DNA from: Streptomyces sp. NBC_01803
GTDB lineage: Bacteria > Actinomycetota > Actinomycetes > Streptomycetales > Streptomycetaceae
Assembly: GCF_035917415.1 (NCBI RefSeq)
Contig: NZ_CP109073.1
Span: forward strand, 1,719,001-1,783,000
Direction: 5' to 3'
Length of the DNA: 64,000 nucleotides
This document shows, in pieces, positions 52,814 through 64,000 of the stretch. The notes beneath the pieces are model-generated. The model searched no databases and was not told the DNA's origin. It was given only the letters and a program-made list of their open reading frames with translations. The translations under genes and the position numbers were made by a program. The first letter of the stretch is position 1, and every line of letters begins with the position of its first letter.

Positions 52814-54325
52814 TCACTCCGTCACGCCGAGGCGCTCCAGGATCATCTGCCGCGCCATGGCCGCGTCCGCCTGGCCGCGGGTGGCCTTCATGACCGCGCC
52901 GACCAGGGCGCCGGCCGCCGCGACCTTGCCGGCCCGCACCTTCTCGGCGATGGCCTGGTTGGCGGCGATGGCCTCGTCGACGGCCTGGCCCAGGGCCCCG
53001 GTGTCGGAGACGATCCGCAGCCCGCGCTTCTCGACCACCTCGTCCGGCTCGCCCTCGCCGGCCAGCACGCCCTCGATGGCCTGCCGCGCCAGCTTGTCAT
53101 TGAGCGCGCCCTCGGTGACCAGGGCGGCCACGCGGGCGACCTGGGCCGGGGTGATGGGCAGCGCGGAGAGCTCCACGCCCTGCTCGTTGGCCCGGCGGGC
53201 CAGCTCGCCCATCCACCACTTGCGGGCCGCGGCGGTGTCGGCGCCCGCCTCGATGGTGGCCACGATCGGGGCGATGGCGCCCGCGTTGAGGACGGACTGC
53301 ATCTCGTGGGCCGTGAGGCCCCACTCCTCGCGGAGCCGGTTGCGGCGCAGCCGCGGCAGCTCGGGCAGCGTGGCCCGCAGCTCGTCCACCCACTCCCGGG
53401 CGGGGGCGATCGGCACCAGGTCGGGCTCCGGGAAGTACCGGTAGTCCTCGGCCTCCTCCTTGACGCGGCCGGCGGTGGTGCTGCCGTTCTCCTCGTGGAA
53501 GTGCCGGGTCTCCTGGACGATGCTCCCGCCGGCGTTCAGCACGGCGGCGTGCCGCTGGATCTCGAACCGGACGGCCCGCTCCACGCTGCGCAGCGAGTTC
53601 ACGTTCTTGGTCTCGCTGCGGGTGCCGAACGTCTCCCGGCCGTGCGGGCGCAGGCTGAGGTTGACGTCGCAGCGGAGCTGGCCCATCTCCATCCGGGCCT
53701 CGGAGACGCCGAGGCCCCGGATGACCTCGCGCAACTCGGCCACGTAGGCGCGGGCGATCTCCGGGGCGCGCTCGCCGGCGCCGGTGATCGGCCTGGTGAC
53801 GATCTCGATCAGCGGGATGCCGGCCCGGTTGTAGTCGAGCAGGGAGTGCGAGGCGCCGTGGATGCGGCCGGTCGCGCCGCCGATGTGGGTGGACTTGCCG
53901 GTGTCCTCCTCCATGTGGGCGCGCTCGACACCGACGCGGAAGACCTCGCCGTCCGCCAGCTGGACGTCCAGGTAGCCGTCGAACGCGATGGGCTCGTCGT
54001 ACTGCGACGTCTGGAAGTTCTTCGGCATGTCCGGATAGAAGTAGTTCTTCCGGGCGAAGCGGCACCACTCCGCGATCTCGCAGTTGAGGGCGAGGCCGAT
54101 ACGGACGGCGGACTCCACGCCGACGGCGTTGACCACCGGCAGCGCCCCGGGCAGGCCGAGGCAGGTGGGGCAGGTCTGCGAGTTGGGCTCCGCGCCCAGG
54201 GTGGTGGCGCAGCCGCAGAACATCTTGGTCCTGGTGCCGAGCTCCACATGGACTTCCAGGCCCATGACGGGGTCGTAGGACGTCAGCGCGTCCTCGTACG
54301 ACACCAGCTCTGTAACGGTCGTCAC
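52814..54325 (-). CDS. gatB: Asp-tRNA(Asn)/Glu-tRNA(Gln) amidotransferase subunit B
   Basis: The tRNA-binding subunit of the transamidosome that converts Glu-tRNA(Gln), and where needed Asp-tRNA(Asn), to the amide form. The 503-residue protein has the GatB core [13 protein letters not shown], zinc-type cysteines in [19 protein letters not shown], then [28 protein letters not shown] and [12 protein letters not shown]. The C-terminal YqeY/tail domain covers the last 150 residues. The GTG at 54325 follows the small gene in the gat operon. With tRNA-Gln and gltX in this window it completes the indirect Gln pathway. Confidence 0.96.
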   Translation of the reverse strand: MTTVTELVSYEDALTSYDPVMGLEVHVELGTRTKMFCGCATTLGAEPNSQTCPTCLGLPGALPVVNAVGVESAVRIGLALNCEIAEWCRFARKNYFYPDMPKNFQTSQYDEPIAFDGYLDVQLADGEVFRVGVERAHMEEDTGKSTHIGGATGRIHGASHSLLDYNRAGIPLIEIVTRPITGAGERAPEIARAYVAELREVIRGLGVSEARMEMGQLRCDVNLSLRPHGRETFGTRSETKNVNSLRSVERAVRFEIQRHAAVLNAGGSIVQETRHFHEENGSTTAGRVKEEAEDYRYFPEPDLVPIAPAREWVDELRATLPELPRLRRNRLREEWGLTAHEMQSVLNAGAIAPIVATIEAGADTAAARKWWMGELARRANEQGVELSALPITPAQVARVAALVTEGALNDKLARQAIEGVLAGEGEPDEVVEKRGLRIVSDTGALGQAVDEAIAANQAIAEKVRAGKVAAAGALVGAVMKATRGQADAAMARQMILERLGVTE

Positions 54326-54359
54326 TGGGGTACTACCTCTCGGATGCTCGGTGCCGCGT

Positions 54360-54587
54360 TCAGTCGCTGAGGATGCCGGAGTCGTCCTCGGCGACCCGGC
54401 GCAGCTCGCGCGCCAGCAGGGCGACGCTGGTGACGATGGCGGCGGCCGAGACGATCGCGTCCGCGAGCTGGAGTCGGTCGCCCTCGCTGCGGGCCTCCTT
54501 CAGGCGCCTGGCGACGCTGAAGGTCCCGAACAGCGTGGTGCCGAGGGACAGGTACATGCTCGCCTTGGACTTCTGCTTCTTGCTCAT
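54360..54587 (-). CDS. Small protein in the gat operon (75 aa), possible membrane segment
   Basis: A 75-residue protein inserted between gatA and gat[21 protein letters not shown] and then [20 protein letters not shown], with a C-terminal hydrophobic helix [19 protein letters not shown]. The start is basic, and two moderately hydrophobic stretches suggest a peripheral or membrane protein. The ATG at 54587 overlaps the gatA stop (ATGA), so it is translationally coupled. This arrangement is found in other Streptomyces, but no function is known. It is worth testing as a GatCAB partner. Confidence 0.75.
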   Translation of the reverse strand: MSKKQKSKASMYLSLGTTLFGTFSVARRLKEARSEGDRLQLADAIVSAAAIVTSVALLARELRRVAEDDSGILSD

Positions 54588-56077
54588 AGCGCGGGCGCCT
54601 CCTCCAGAATCGGGTGTCCCCAGCGTGCCCGGAAGGCGGCCTCGACCGCCGCACCCACACGGTACAGCCGGTCGTCGGCCATGGCGGGGGCGATGATCTG
54701 CAGGCCCACCGGGAGTCCGTCCTCGGGGGCCAGGCCGCAGGGGAGGGACATCGCGGCGTTGCCCGCCAGGTTCACGGGGATGGTGCACAGATCGGCTCGG
54801 TACATCGCCATCGGGTCGTCGGCGCGCTCGCCGATCGGGAAGGCGGTGGTCGGGGTGGTCGGCGCGACGACGACGTCCACCCGCTCGAAGGCCCGCGCGA
54901 AGTCGCGGACGACGAGCGTGCGGGCCTTCTGCGCGCTGCCGTAGTAGGCGTCGTAGTACCCGGACGAGAGGGCGTAGGTGCCCAGGATGATGCGGCGCTT
55001 GACCTCGGGGCCGAAGCCCGCCTCGCGGGTGAGCGAGGTGACGTCCTCGGCGGAACGGGTGCCGTCGTCTCCGACGCGCAGGCCATAGCGCATGGCGTCG
55101 AAGCGGGCCAGGTTCGAGGAGCACTCGGAGGGCGCGATCAGGTAATACGCGGCGAGGGCGGCCTCGAAGGACGGACAGGACAGCTCCACGACCTCGGCGC
55201 CCAGCTCGCGCAGCAGCTCGACGGCCTCGTCGAAGCGCCGCAGCACGCCGGTCTGGAAGCCCTCGCCGCGGAACTCCTTGACCACGCCGACCCGCAGCCC
55301 CTCGACCGAACCGGCCCTGGCCGCCTCGACGACGGGCGGCACGGGGGCGTCGATGGACGTGGAGTCCATCGGGTCGTGCCCGGCGATCACCGCGTGCAGC
55401 AGCGCCGCGTCCAGCACGGTGCGGGCGCAGGGGCCGCCCTGGTCCAGGGACGAGGAGAACGCGACCATGCCGTACCGGGAGACGCCGCCGTAGGTGGGCT
55501 TGACGCCGACCGTGCCGGTAACGGCGGCGGGCTGCCGGATGGAGCCGCCGGTGTCGGTGCCGATGGCCAGCGGCGCCTGGAAGGAGGCGAGGGACGCGGC
55601 GGAGCCGCCGCCCGAGCCGCCGGGGATGCGGGTGAGGTCCCAGGGGTTGCCCGTGGGGCCGAACGCGCTGTTCTCGGTGGAGGAGCCCATCGCGAACTCG
55701 TCCATGTTGGTCTTGCCCAGGATCACGATGCCGGCGTCCTTGAGGCGCTTGGTCACCGTGGCGTCGTAGGGCGGCATCCAGCCTTCGAGAATCTTGGAGC
55801 CGACAGTGGTCGGCACGCCCTCGGTGGTGAAGATGTCCTTGAGCGCCAGCGGCACACCGGCCAGCGGGCCGAGCGGCTCGCCCTTGGCGCGCTTGTCGTC
55901 CACGGCGCGGGCCTGGGCGAGGGCGCCCTCGCGGTCCACGTGCAGGAAGGCGTGCACCTTCTCGTCGATGGCGTCGATGCGCGCGAGGTGCGCCTCGGCG
56001 ACCTCGACGGCGCTGACGTCACCGGCGGCGACGCGGGCGGCGAGCTCGGCGGCGGTGAGCCGGATCAGATCTGCCAT
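54584..56077 (-). CDS. gatA: Asp-tRNA(Asn)/Glu-tRNA(Gln) amidotransferase subunit A
   Basis: The glutaminase subunit of GatCAB, an amidase-signature enzyme of 497 residues. The Ser-cisSer-Lys machinery is visible: the Lys in [10 protein letters not shown], the [17 protein letters not shown] block, the glycine-rich [14 protein letters not shown] and [10 protein letters not shown]. The ATG at 56077 has GGAGGAG with an 8-base spacer; a GTG at 56086 overlapping the gatC stop lies too near the site. It releases ammonia from glutamine and passes it to GatB. Co-transcribed with gatC, the small gene and gatB. Confidence 0.96.
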   Translation of the reverse strand: MADLIRLTAAELAARVAAGDVSAVEVAEAHLARIDAIDEKVHAFLHVDREGALAQARAVDDKRAKGEPLGPLAGVPLALKDIFTTEGVPTTVGSKILEGWMPPYDATVTKRLKDAGIVILGKTNMDEFAMGSSTENSAFGPTGNPWDLTRIPGGSGGGSAASLASFQAPLAIGTDTGGSIRQPAAVTGTVGVKPTYGGVSRYGMVAFSSSLDQGGPCARTVLDAALLHAVIAGHDPMDSTSIDAPVPPVVEAARAGSVEGLRVGVVKEFRGEGFQTGVLRRFDEAVELLRELGAEVVELSCPSFEAALAAYYLIAPSECSSNLARFDAMRYGLRVGDDGTRSAEDVTSLTREAGFGPEVKRRIILGTYALSSGYYDAYYGSAQKARTLVVRDFARAFERVDVVVAPTTPTTAFPIGERADDPMAMYRADLCTIPVNLAGNAAMSLPCGLAPEDGLPVGLQIIAPAMADDRLYRVGAAVEAAFRARWGHPILEEAPAL

Positions 56078-56082
56078 GTCGG

Positions 56083-56379
56083 TCACTCCTCCCCCAGGAT
56101 CTGCGGCACCTTGAAACGCCGCTGCTCCTGCGCCGGGGCGCCCGACAGCGCCTGCCGCGCGCTCAGGGACGGCCGGACCTCGTCGGGGCGCATGACGTTG
56201 GTCAGGGGCAGCGGGTGGGAGGTCGGCGGTACGTCCTCGGCGGCGACATCGGCGACGCGGGCGACCGCGCCGATGATGTCGTCGAGCTGTCCGGCGAAGT
56301 GGTCGAGCTCCTCGGCCGTCAGCTCCAGACGCGCCAGCCGGGCGAGGTGGGCGACCTCCTCGCGCGTGATGCCAGGCAT
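56083..56379 (-). CDS. gatC: Asp-tRNA(Asn)/Glu-tRNA(Gln) amidotransferase subunit C
   Basis: A 98-residue scaffold subunit that wraps GatA and holds it to GatB. It has the usual [20 protein letters not shown] start, [19 protein letters not shown] in the middle, and the C-terminal [18 protein letters not shown] with a final VPQILGEE. The ATG at 56379 (MPGITREE) is preferred over in-frame upstream codons. It is the first gene of the gat operon, with the 129 bp to rmdB likely holding the promoter. Confidence 0.94.
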   Translation of the reverse strand: MPGITREEVAHLARLARLELTAEELDHFAGQLDDIIGAVARVADVAAEDVPPTSHPLPLTNVMRPDEVRPSLSARQALSGAPAQEQRRFKVPQILGEE

Positions 56380-56508
56380 GGGGCGATCCTCTTGCTCGTC
56401 GCGGGCTGGTTCGGAAGTCGCACGGGACACCGTGCCGGTGTCACCGGTGCGAGCCCAATCCTAGGGGGACCCCGCCACCGCCCGCGCCAGGATTCCGCCG
56501 GGGCCGCC

Positions 56509-58644
56509 TCAGCGGACGGGCGCGCGGTCGGCGGGGACGTCGCTGGGGGTGGTGTCCTCGGCCGGGTCCGCCGGGGCGGACGGGTCCGTCGCGCCGACCG
56601 CCTCGCGGTGGGGCAGGGCGCTGTCGCGGGCGCGGAGCCAGGCGGTGGTCTCGGCCGGCGGCATGGCGGCGGCCACCAGCCAGCCCTGCACCGCGTCGCA
56701 GCCCATGGCGCGCAGTCGCTCCCAGGTCTCGTCGTCCTCGACGCCCTCGGCCACGACGACGAGGCCGAGGGAGTGCGCGAGCTCGACCGTGCAGCGGACG
56801 ATCTCGGCGTCCTCGCTGTCGATGGTGAGGCGGGCGACGAAGGAGCGGTCGATCTTCAGCTCGCTCACCGGCAGGCGGCGGAGGTGGACCAGCGAGGAGT
56901 ACCCGGTGCCGAAGTCGTCCAGGGACATCCGCACGCCGTGGCCGGTGAGCCCGGCCAGCGTGTCGGCGGCCTGCTGCGGGTCCTCCAGCATCACGTGCTC
57001 GGTGATCTCCAGCTGGAGCGAGCCGGCGGGCACGCCGTGCCGGGCCAGCCGGGCGGCCACCGCGCCGGCGAAGCCGGGGGTGTAGACGTCGCGCGGCGAC
57101 ACGTTGACCGCGACCGGGACGGTGAGGCCGACGGCGCGCCAGCGGGCGACCTGGCCGAGCGCCGTCTCCAGCACGTATTCGGTCAGGCGGGGCATCAGCC
57201 CCGAGGTCTCGGCGATGGCGATGAACTCGTCCGGGGGGACCCGGCCGCGGTCGGGGTGCTCCCAGCGGACCAGGGCCTCCAGGCCGACGACCACGCCGTC
57301 GAAGCCGACCTTGGGCTGGTAGTGCAGCTCGACCTGGCCGGTGTCCAGGGCGCGGCGCAGGTCGCCGAGGAGGGCCAGCCGGTCGGGGGTGTTGCCGTCG
57401 CGGCTGGCGTCGTAGACCTCGACGCCGCTGCGGTCGCGCTTGGCGGCGTACATGGCGACGTCGGCGCGGCGCAGCAGGCCCTCGCCCTCGGGGGCGTGCT
57501 CGGGGAAGACCGCGACGCCCGCGCTGGCCTCGACGACGAGCGTCAGCCCGTCCAGGTCGAGGGGGGCGCTGAGGGAGCCGATGATGGCGCGCGCGGCGCG
57601 CTGGGCGCTGGTGGCGGAGGCGACGCGGGGGAGCAGCACGGCGAACTCGTCACCGCCGAGGCGGGCTACCTCCGCGTCGCGCGGCAGGTCGCGCTGGATG
57701 CGGTCGGCGATCTGGAGCAGCAGCCGGTCGCCGGTGAGATGGCCGAGGGTGTCGTTGACGGAGCGGAAGCTGTCCAGGTCGATGAGGACGAGGGCGGCGC
57801 GGTCGCCGGACCGGGCGGCCTCGGTCAGCGCGGTACGGGTCCGCTCCAGCAGCCACTGCCGGTTGGGCAGTCCGGTCAGCGGGTCGAGGAGCTGATCCTC
57901 GTCGCGGGCGCGGGCCATCCAGAACGAGGAGTCGAGGGCTATCAACGGCACGGCGAACAGCGGCAGCACCACCGGCTTGTCCACGGCCACCACGACGATG
58001 AGGGGGGCTATGCACAGCAGCGCTATGGCGACCAGGCCCTGCCGGAGGAGGGCGGCGGCGGCCAGCGAGGGCAGGCCGCCGGGCGGGGTCGTGCTCAGCC
58101 ACAGCAGCGAGCGGGATATCAGCAGATACGCGCAGGCGCCCAGCAGGAGCTGGGGCAGCGTCGAAGTCTGCCAGTCGGCGGGCTCCCAGGGGTGCTCGAC
58201 GCTGGGCCGGGTGCCCCAGGCGGCCAGCGCCAGCGCGGCGGCGCCGACGCCGAGCATGTCGATGGCGCCGTGCAGCAGCGCGTCCGGCCAGCGGTCGCGG
58301 CGGGCGGCGCCGACCAGGGTGACGACGGAGAGGCTGACCAGCGCGGCCGGCACCCAGCCGTAGAGCAGCAGCATCGCCAGGGCGAGCGCGGCTCCCGAGC
58401 CGCTGCCGCCCCACCAACGGTCGCGGCCGACGGCGACCAGGTGGGCGACGACGAGCCCGGTGAGGAGCGCGAAGCCCCAGCCGGCGTGCTCGCCGGGGAA
58501 GAGCGCGCGCCCTTCGGCGAGCACCCGGATCACGCCGATGAGGAACGCGATCCCGGCTCCGGCGAGGACGGCGGGTCCGAGATACCGGTACAGGCCGCCG
58601 GGACCACGCTGGGTGGTCGGTCTCCCTGGGCGGGCTGACTGCAT
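56509..58644 (-). CDS. Membrane GGDEF-EAL protein, RmdB-like c-di-GMP phosphodiesterase
   Basis: A 711-residue protein with about six to seven N-terminal transmembrane helices (residues 20-240), then GGDEF (RLGGDEFAVL near residue 330) and EAL domains. The EAL side is complete: EALVRW near residue 455, the ELTE-like EITEHVML, DDFGTGYSSL, KIDRS and VAEGVEDD, so it should cleave cyclic di-GMP. Position beside ligA and the gat operon matches RmdB of S. coelicolor, a known phosphodiesterase that regulates development. The ATG at 58644 has GAGGGA upstream. Its GGDEF motif is also intact, so a dual activity is possible. Confidence 0.9.
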   Translation of the reverse strand: MQSARPGRPTTQRGPGGLYRYLGPAVLAGAGIAFLIGVIRVLAEGRALFPGEHAGWGFALLTGLVVAHLVAVGRDRWWGGSGSGAALALAMLLLYGWVPAALVSLSVVTLVGAARRDRWPDALLHGAIDMLGVGAAALALAAWGTRPSVEHPWEPADWQTSTLPQLLLGACAYLLISRSLLWLSTTPPGGLPSLAAAALLRQGLVAIALLCIAPLIVVVAVDKPVVLPLFAVPLIALDSSFWMARARDEDQLLDPLTGLPNRQWLLERTRTALTEAARSGDRAALVLIDLDSFRSVNDTLGHLTGDRLLLQIADRIQRDLPRDAEVARLGGDEFAVLLPRVASATSAQRAARAIIGSLSAPLDLDGLTLVVEASAGVAVFPEHAPEGEGLLRRADVAMYAAKRDRSGVEVYDASRDGNTPDRLALLGDLRRALDTGQVELHYQPKVGFDGVVVGLEALVRWEHPDRGRVPPDEFIAIAETSGLMPRLTEYVLETALGQVARWRAVGLTVPVAVNVSPRDVYTPGFAGAVAARLARHGVPAGSLQLEITEHVMLEDPQQAADTLAGLTGHGVRMSLDDFGTGYSSLVHLRRLPVSELKIDRSFVARLTIDSEDAEIVRCTVELAHSLGLVVVAEGVEDDETWERLRAMGCDAVQGWLVAAAMPPAETTAWLRARDSALPHREAVGATDPSAPADPAEDTTPSDVPADRAPVR

Positions 58645-58825
58645 GCGGAGGTCCCTCTCACGGCTGGCTTCGCCCGCGCCCGAAGCGGGCGCATCACCCC
58701 ACCCTAGGCTGCCGGAGGCCGTGTGCGGCAGGGAACCTTCCCGGCCACTGACACCCTTTCATATCTTCATATTCTTCTGGCATATGCCTTCGGTCACACG
58801 CCCTCCCGGGCCCGCCGACGGTCCG

Positions 58826-62099
<3,274 letters not shown>

Positions 62100-62146
62100 G
62101 TCGGTCACGGTCTCAACGTAGGTCACCGCGTCCACTCCCGGCCCGG

Positions 62147-62836
62147 TCACCCGGCCGGGCGCACGCTCAGATCGGTGATCTCCGAGCCGCGCGGCAGGTC
62201 GAGGGCGGTCAGGACGGTGGTGGCCACCGAGTCGGCCGTCATCCAGCGGTCCGCGTCGTACTCCGCGCCCTCCTGCCGGTGCACCTTCTCCTGCATCGGT
62301 GTCGCGGTGCGGCCCGGGTAGACGCTGGTGACCCGCACCCCGTTGGCCGCCTCCTCGCCGCGCAGCGCGTCGGCGAGGGCCTTCAGGCCGTGCTTGCTCG
62401 CGGCGTACGCGGCCCACCCCGGGTGGGCGCGCAGCCCGGCGCCCGAGTTCACGAAGAGGACATGGCCCCGGGCCGCCCTCAGCTGCGGCAGCAGCAGCCG
62501 GGTCAGCTCGGCCGGGGCCACCAGATTGGCGGCGAGGGTGGCCTGCCAGATCTTCGGCGTCAGCTCGCCGATCTCCCCGAGGTCCACGACGCCGGCGACG
62601 TGCAGCAGCGAGTCGATCCGGTCGGGCGGCGACTGGTGGCCGAGCGCCCAGGACAGGCGCTCCGGCTCGGCCAGATCCCCGACGAGCGTGCGCGCGCCGG
62701 GAAAACGCCCCGCGAGCTCCTTCGCGCGCCCCGCGTCGCGCGCCCACAGCCACAGCGCGTCGCCGCGCTCCGCGAGCCGTCGCGCGAGCGCCGCGCCGAT
62801 TCCCGACCCCGCACCCGTGATCACATGTGTCGCCAT
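62147..62836 (-). CDS. Short-chain dehydrogenase/reductase
   Basis: A 229-residue classical SDR. The NADP(H)-binding loop is THVITGAGSGIGAALARRL with Arg/Asp downstream (ARDAG). The active site has Asn in AANLVAP, Ser in FVNSGAG, and the YxxxK pair in YAASKHGLKALADAL. The substrate cannot be told. The ATG at 62836 lacks a ribosome site, with TAGGTC a little upstream, so a leaderless transcript is possible. It is divergent from the nitrilase-family gene. Confidence 0.9.
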   Translation of the reverse strand: MATHVITGAGSGIGAALARRLAERGDALWLWARDAGRAKELAGRFPGARTLVGDLAEPERLSWALGHQSPPDRIDSLLHVAGVVDLGEIGELTPKIWQATLAANLVAPAELTRLLLPQLRAARGHVLFVNSGAGLRAHPGWAAYAASKHGLKALADALRGEEAANGVRVTSVYPGRTATPMQEKVHRQEGAEYDADRWMTADSVATTVLTALDLPRGSEITDLSVRPAG

Positions 62837-62880
62837 ACGACCATGGTGACCTACGACGCGGCAGCGAAGGAGAACAACCC

Positions 62881-63681
62881 GTGCGCATCGCAGCGAGCCA
62901 ACTGGCGGCCGGGGTCTCACCCTCGGAGAACCTGGCGGTCATCGCCGAGCAGGTCACGCGCGCGGCGGCCGAGGGGGCCGACGCCGTGGTCTTCCCCGAG
63001 GCCGCCATGGCGCGGTTCGGTATCCCGCTCGGACCGGTCGCCGAGCCGCTGGACGGGCCGTGGGCGACGCGGGTGCGCGCCCTCGCGGACAGCGCCGGAG
63101 TGCTGGTGGTGGCGGGGATGTTCACCCCGGCGGACGACGGTCGGGTGCGGAACACCCTGCTGATCACGGGCCGGGGCGTGGACACGCACTACGACAAGCT
63201 GCACCTGTACGACGCCTACGGCTTCGCGGAGTCGGCCACCGTCGCGCCCGGCGAACGAGCCGTCACCGCCGTGCTCGACGGCGTGACCATCGGCTTCGCC
63301 ACCTGCTACGACGTGCGGTTCCCCGGCCTGTTCACCCGGCTGGCCGAGGAGGGCGCGCGGGTGATCCTGCTGTCCGCCTCGTGGGGAGCGGGCCCGGGCA
63401 AGCGCGAGCAGTGGGAGCTGCTGGTCCGTGCCCGGGCGCTGGACAGCACGAGCTGGGTGGTCGCGACCGGGCAGGCTGACCCGGCCACGGTCGGCACGCC
63501 ACCCGCGACCACGGCCCCGACCGGCATCGGCCACAGCATGGTGGTCTCCCCGCTGGGCGAGGTACGTGCCCGGCTCGGCGCCGAACCGGGCCTGCTCGTC
63601 ACGGACCTGGACCCGGCCGAGACGGACCACGCCCGGCGGGCGATCCCGGTCCTGGCCAACCGCCGCCGCGACATCTCCTGA
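62881..63681 (+). CDS. Carbon-nitrogen hydrolase (nitrilase superfamily) amidase
   Basis: A 266-residue amidase with the full nitrilase triad: Glu40 in VVFPEAAM, Lys106 in HYDKLHLYDA and Cys142 in FATCYDVRFPGLF. The length and spacing fit omega-amidase or deaminated-glutathione amidase type proteins (Nit branch), but the exact substrate is unproved. It is cytoplasmic, with no signal peptide. The GTG at 62881 has AAGGAG nine bases upstream. It is divergent from the SDR and convergent with mnmA. Confidence 0.88.
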   Translation: MRIAASQLAAGVSPSENLAVIAEQVTRAAAEGADAVVFPEAAMARFGIPLGPVAEPLDGPWATRVRALADSAGVLVVAGMFTPADDGRVRNTLLITGRGVDTHYDKLHLYDAYGFAESATVAPGERAVTAVLDGVTIGFATCYDVRFPGLFTRLAEEGARVILLSASWGAGPGKREQWELLVRARALDSTSWVVATGQADPATVGTPPATTAPTGIGHSMVVSPLGEVRARLGAEPGLLVTDLDPAETDHARRAIPVLANRRRDIS

Positions 63682-63720
63682 GGCCCGTCCGCTCCTCGGC
63701 CCCGGTCCGCGCGGCGCGCC

Positions 63721-64000
63721 TCAGCCGACGGCCCCGACCGGCCGCTGGGTCGTCGCGATCGTCGCCGAGCCGACCACCCGCGTCCCGTCGTACAGCACGA
63801 TCGCCTGCCCCGGGGCCACCCCGCGCACCGGCCGGTCGAACCGCACCCGCAGCTCCTCCCCCACGGTCTCGGCCGTCACCGGGGTCTCGCCGCCGTGTGC
63901 CCGCAGCTGCGCGGTGTACGCGCCGGGCCCGGCGGGCGGCGCGCCGCACCAGCGAGGCCGGATCGCGGTCAGGGCCACGATGTCCAGCGCCTCGGCGGGA
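63721..64000 (-). CDS. mnmA: tRNA-specific 2-thiouridylase, C-terminal part (runs off the window)
   Basis: Makes 2-thiouridine at the wobble position of Glu, Gln and Lys tRNAs, so it acts on tRNAs related to those in this window. The visible C-terminal 92 codons contain IRPRWCGAPPAGPGAYTAQLR and a beta-barrel with VRFDRPVRGVAPGQAIVLYD and VVGSATIATTQRP, the usual C-terminal domain of MnmA. The catalytic part lies outside the window. Identification rests on this domain and is fairly secure. Confidence 0.85.
   Translation of the reverse strand, partial: PAEALDIVALTAIRPRWCGAPPAGPGAYTAQLRAHGGETPVTAETVGEELRVRFDRPVRGVAPGQAIVLYDGTRVVGSATIATTQRPVGAVG

Overview
The window is a very GC-rich, densely coded chromosomal segment from an actinomycete. 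Gene content and order point to Streptomyces or a close relative: a lysine-tailed HupS beside leuCD and an NdgR-type regulator, two tandem conservons (cvnABCD), the accB-accE acyl-CoA carboxylase pair, gatCAB, and two GGDEF/EAL proteins near ilvBNC-serA and ligA. Many genes start with GTG, several look leaderless, and most real genes lie on the minus strand in short overlapping operons.

Layout. Positions 1-2.2 kb hold gpsA (partial), a PlsC-type acyltransferase and, divergently, cofC for coenzyme F420. Positions 2.3-7.5 kb hold hupS, leuCD, divergent ndgR with a palindromic operator, and a DUF4188 gene facing a MerR regulator across a double operator. Positions 7.6-10.2 kb hold three tRNA genes (two Glu, one Gln), gltX and a fumarylacetoacetate-hydrolase-family gene. 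Positions 10.3-20.4 kb hold two conservons whose D and B genes are almost identical while their A genes differ. Positions 20.9-27.9 kb hold a small unknown gene, a 32-bp-stem terminator, accE-accB, cimA with an isoleucine-codon leader and attenuator, ilvE and leuB. Positions 28-32 kb hold proline catabolism: P5C dehydrogenase, proline dehydrogenase and a PucR-type regulator, with a 30-bp palindrome between the last two.

Positions 32-40.5 kb look accessory. A LacI regulator faces a PotABCD-type transporter, then an adenosine-deaminase-family enzyme and a broken argininosuccinate-lyase-like gene, then an alcohol dehydrogenase. Positions 40.6-46.2 kb hold serA, ilvC, ilvN and ilvB, with ilvB preceded by a promoter, a 13-codon leader rich in branched-chain codons, an attenuator and a second NdgR-like box. 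Positions 46.2-52.8 kb hold a GGDEF protein with a degenerate EAL domain, a 2-hydroxyacid dehydrogenase, and a zinc carboxypeptidase flanked by two broken LuxR fragments sharing a direct repeat of about 180 bp. Positions 52.8-64 kb return to core genes: gatB, a small protein, gatA, gatC, an RmdB-like phosphodiesterase, ligA, a MetE-like protein, an SDR, a nitrilase-family amidase and mnmA (partial).

Together the window carries much of branched-chain amino acid synthesis (leuB, leuC, leuD, cimA, ilvB, ilvN, ilvC, ilvE), apparently under two control layers: NdgR boxes at leuC/ndgR and ilvB, and attenuators at ilvB and cimA. It also carries the parts of indirect Gln-tRNA synthesis (tRNA-Gln, gltX, gatCAB). 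The observations I rate most worth a second look are the cimA leader, the LuxR-fragment repeats with the in-frame upstream ORF of the carboxypeptidase, the homogenised conservons, and the decayed lyase operon. I did not find a clearly new defence or biosynthetic system.
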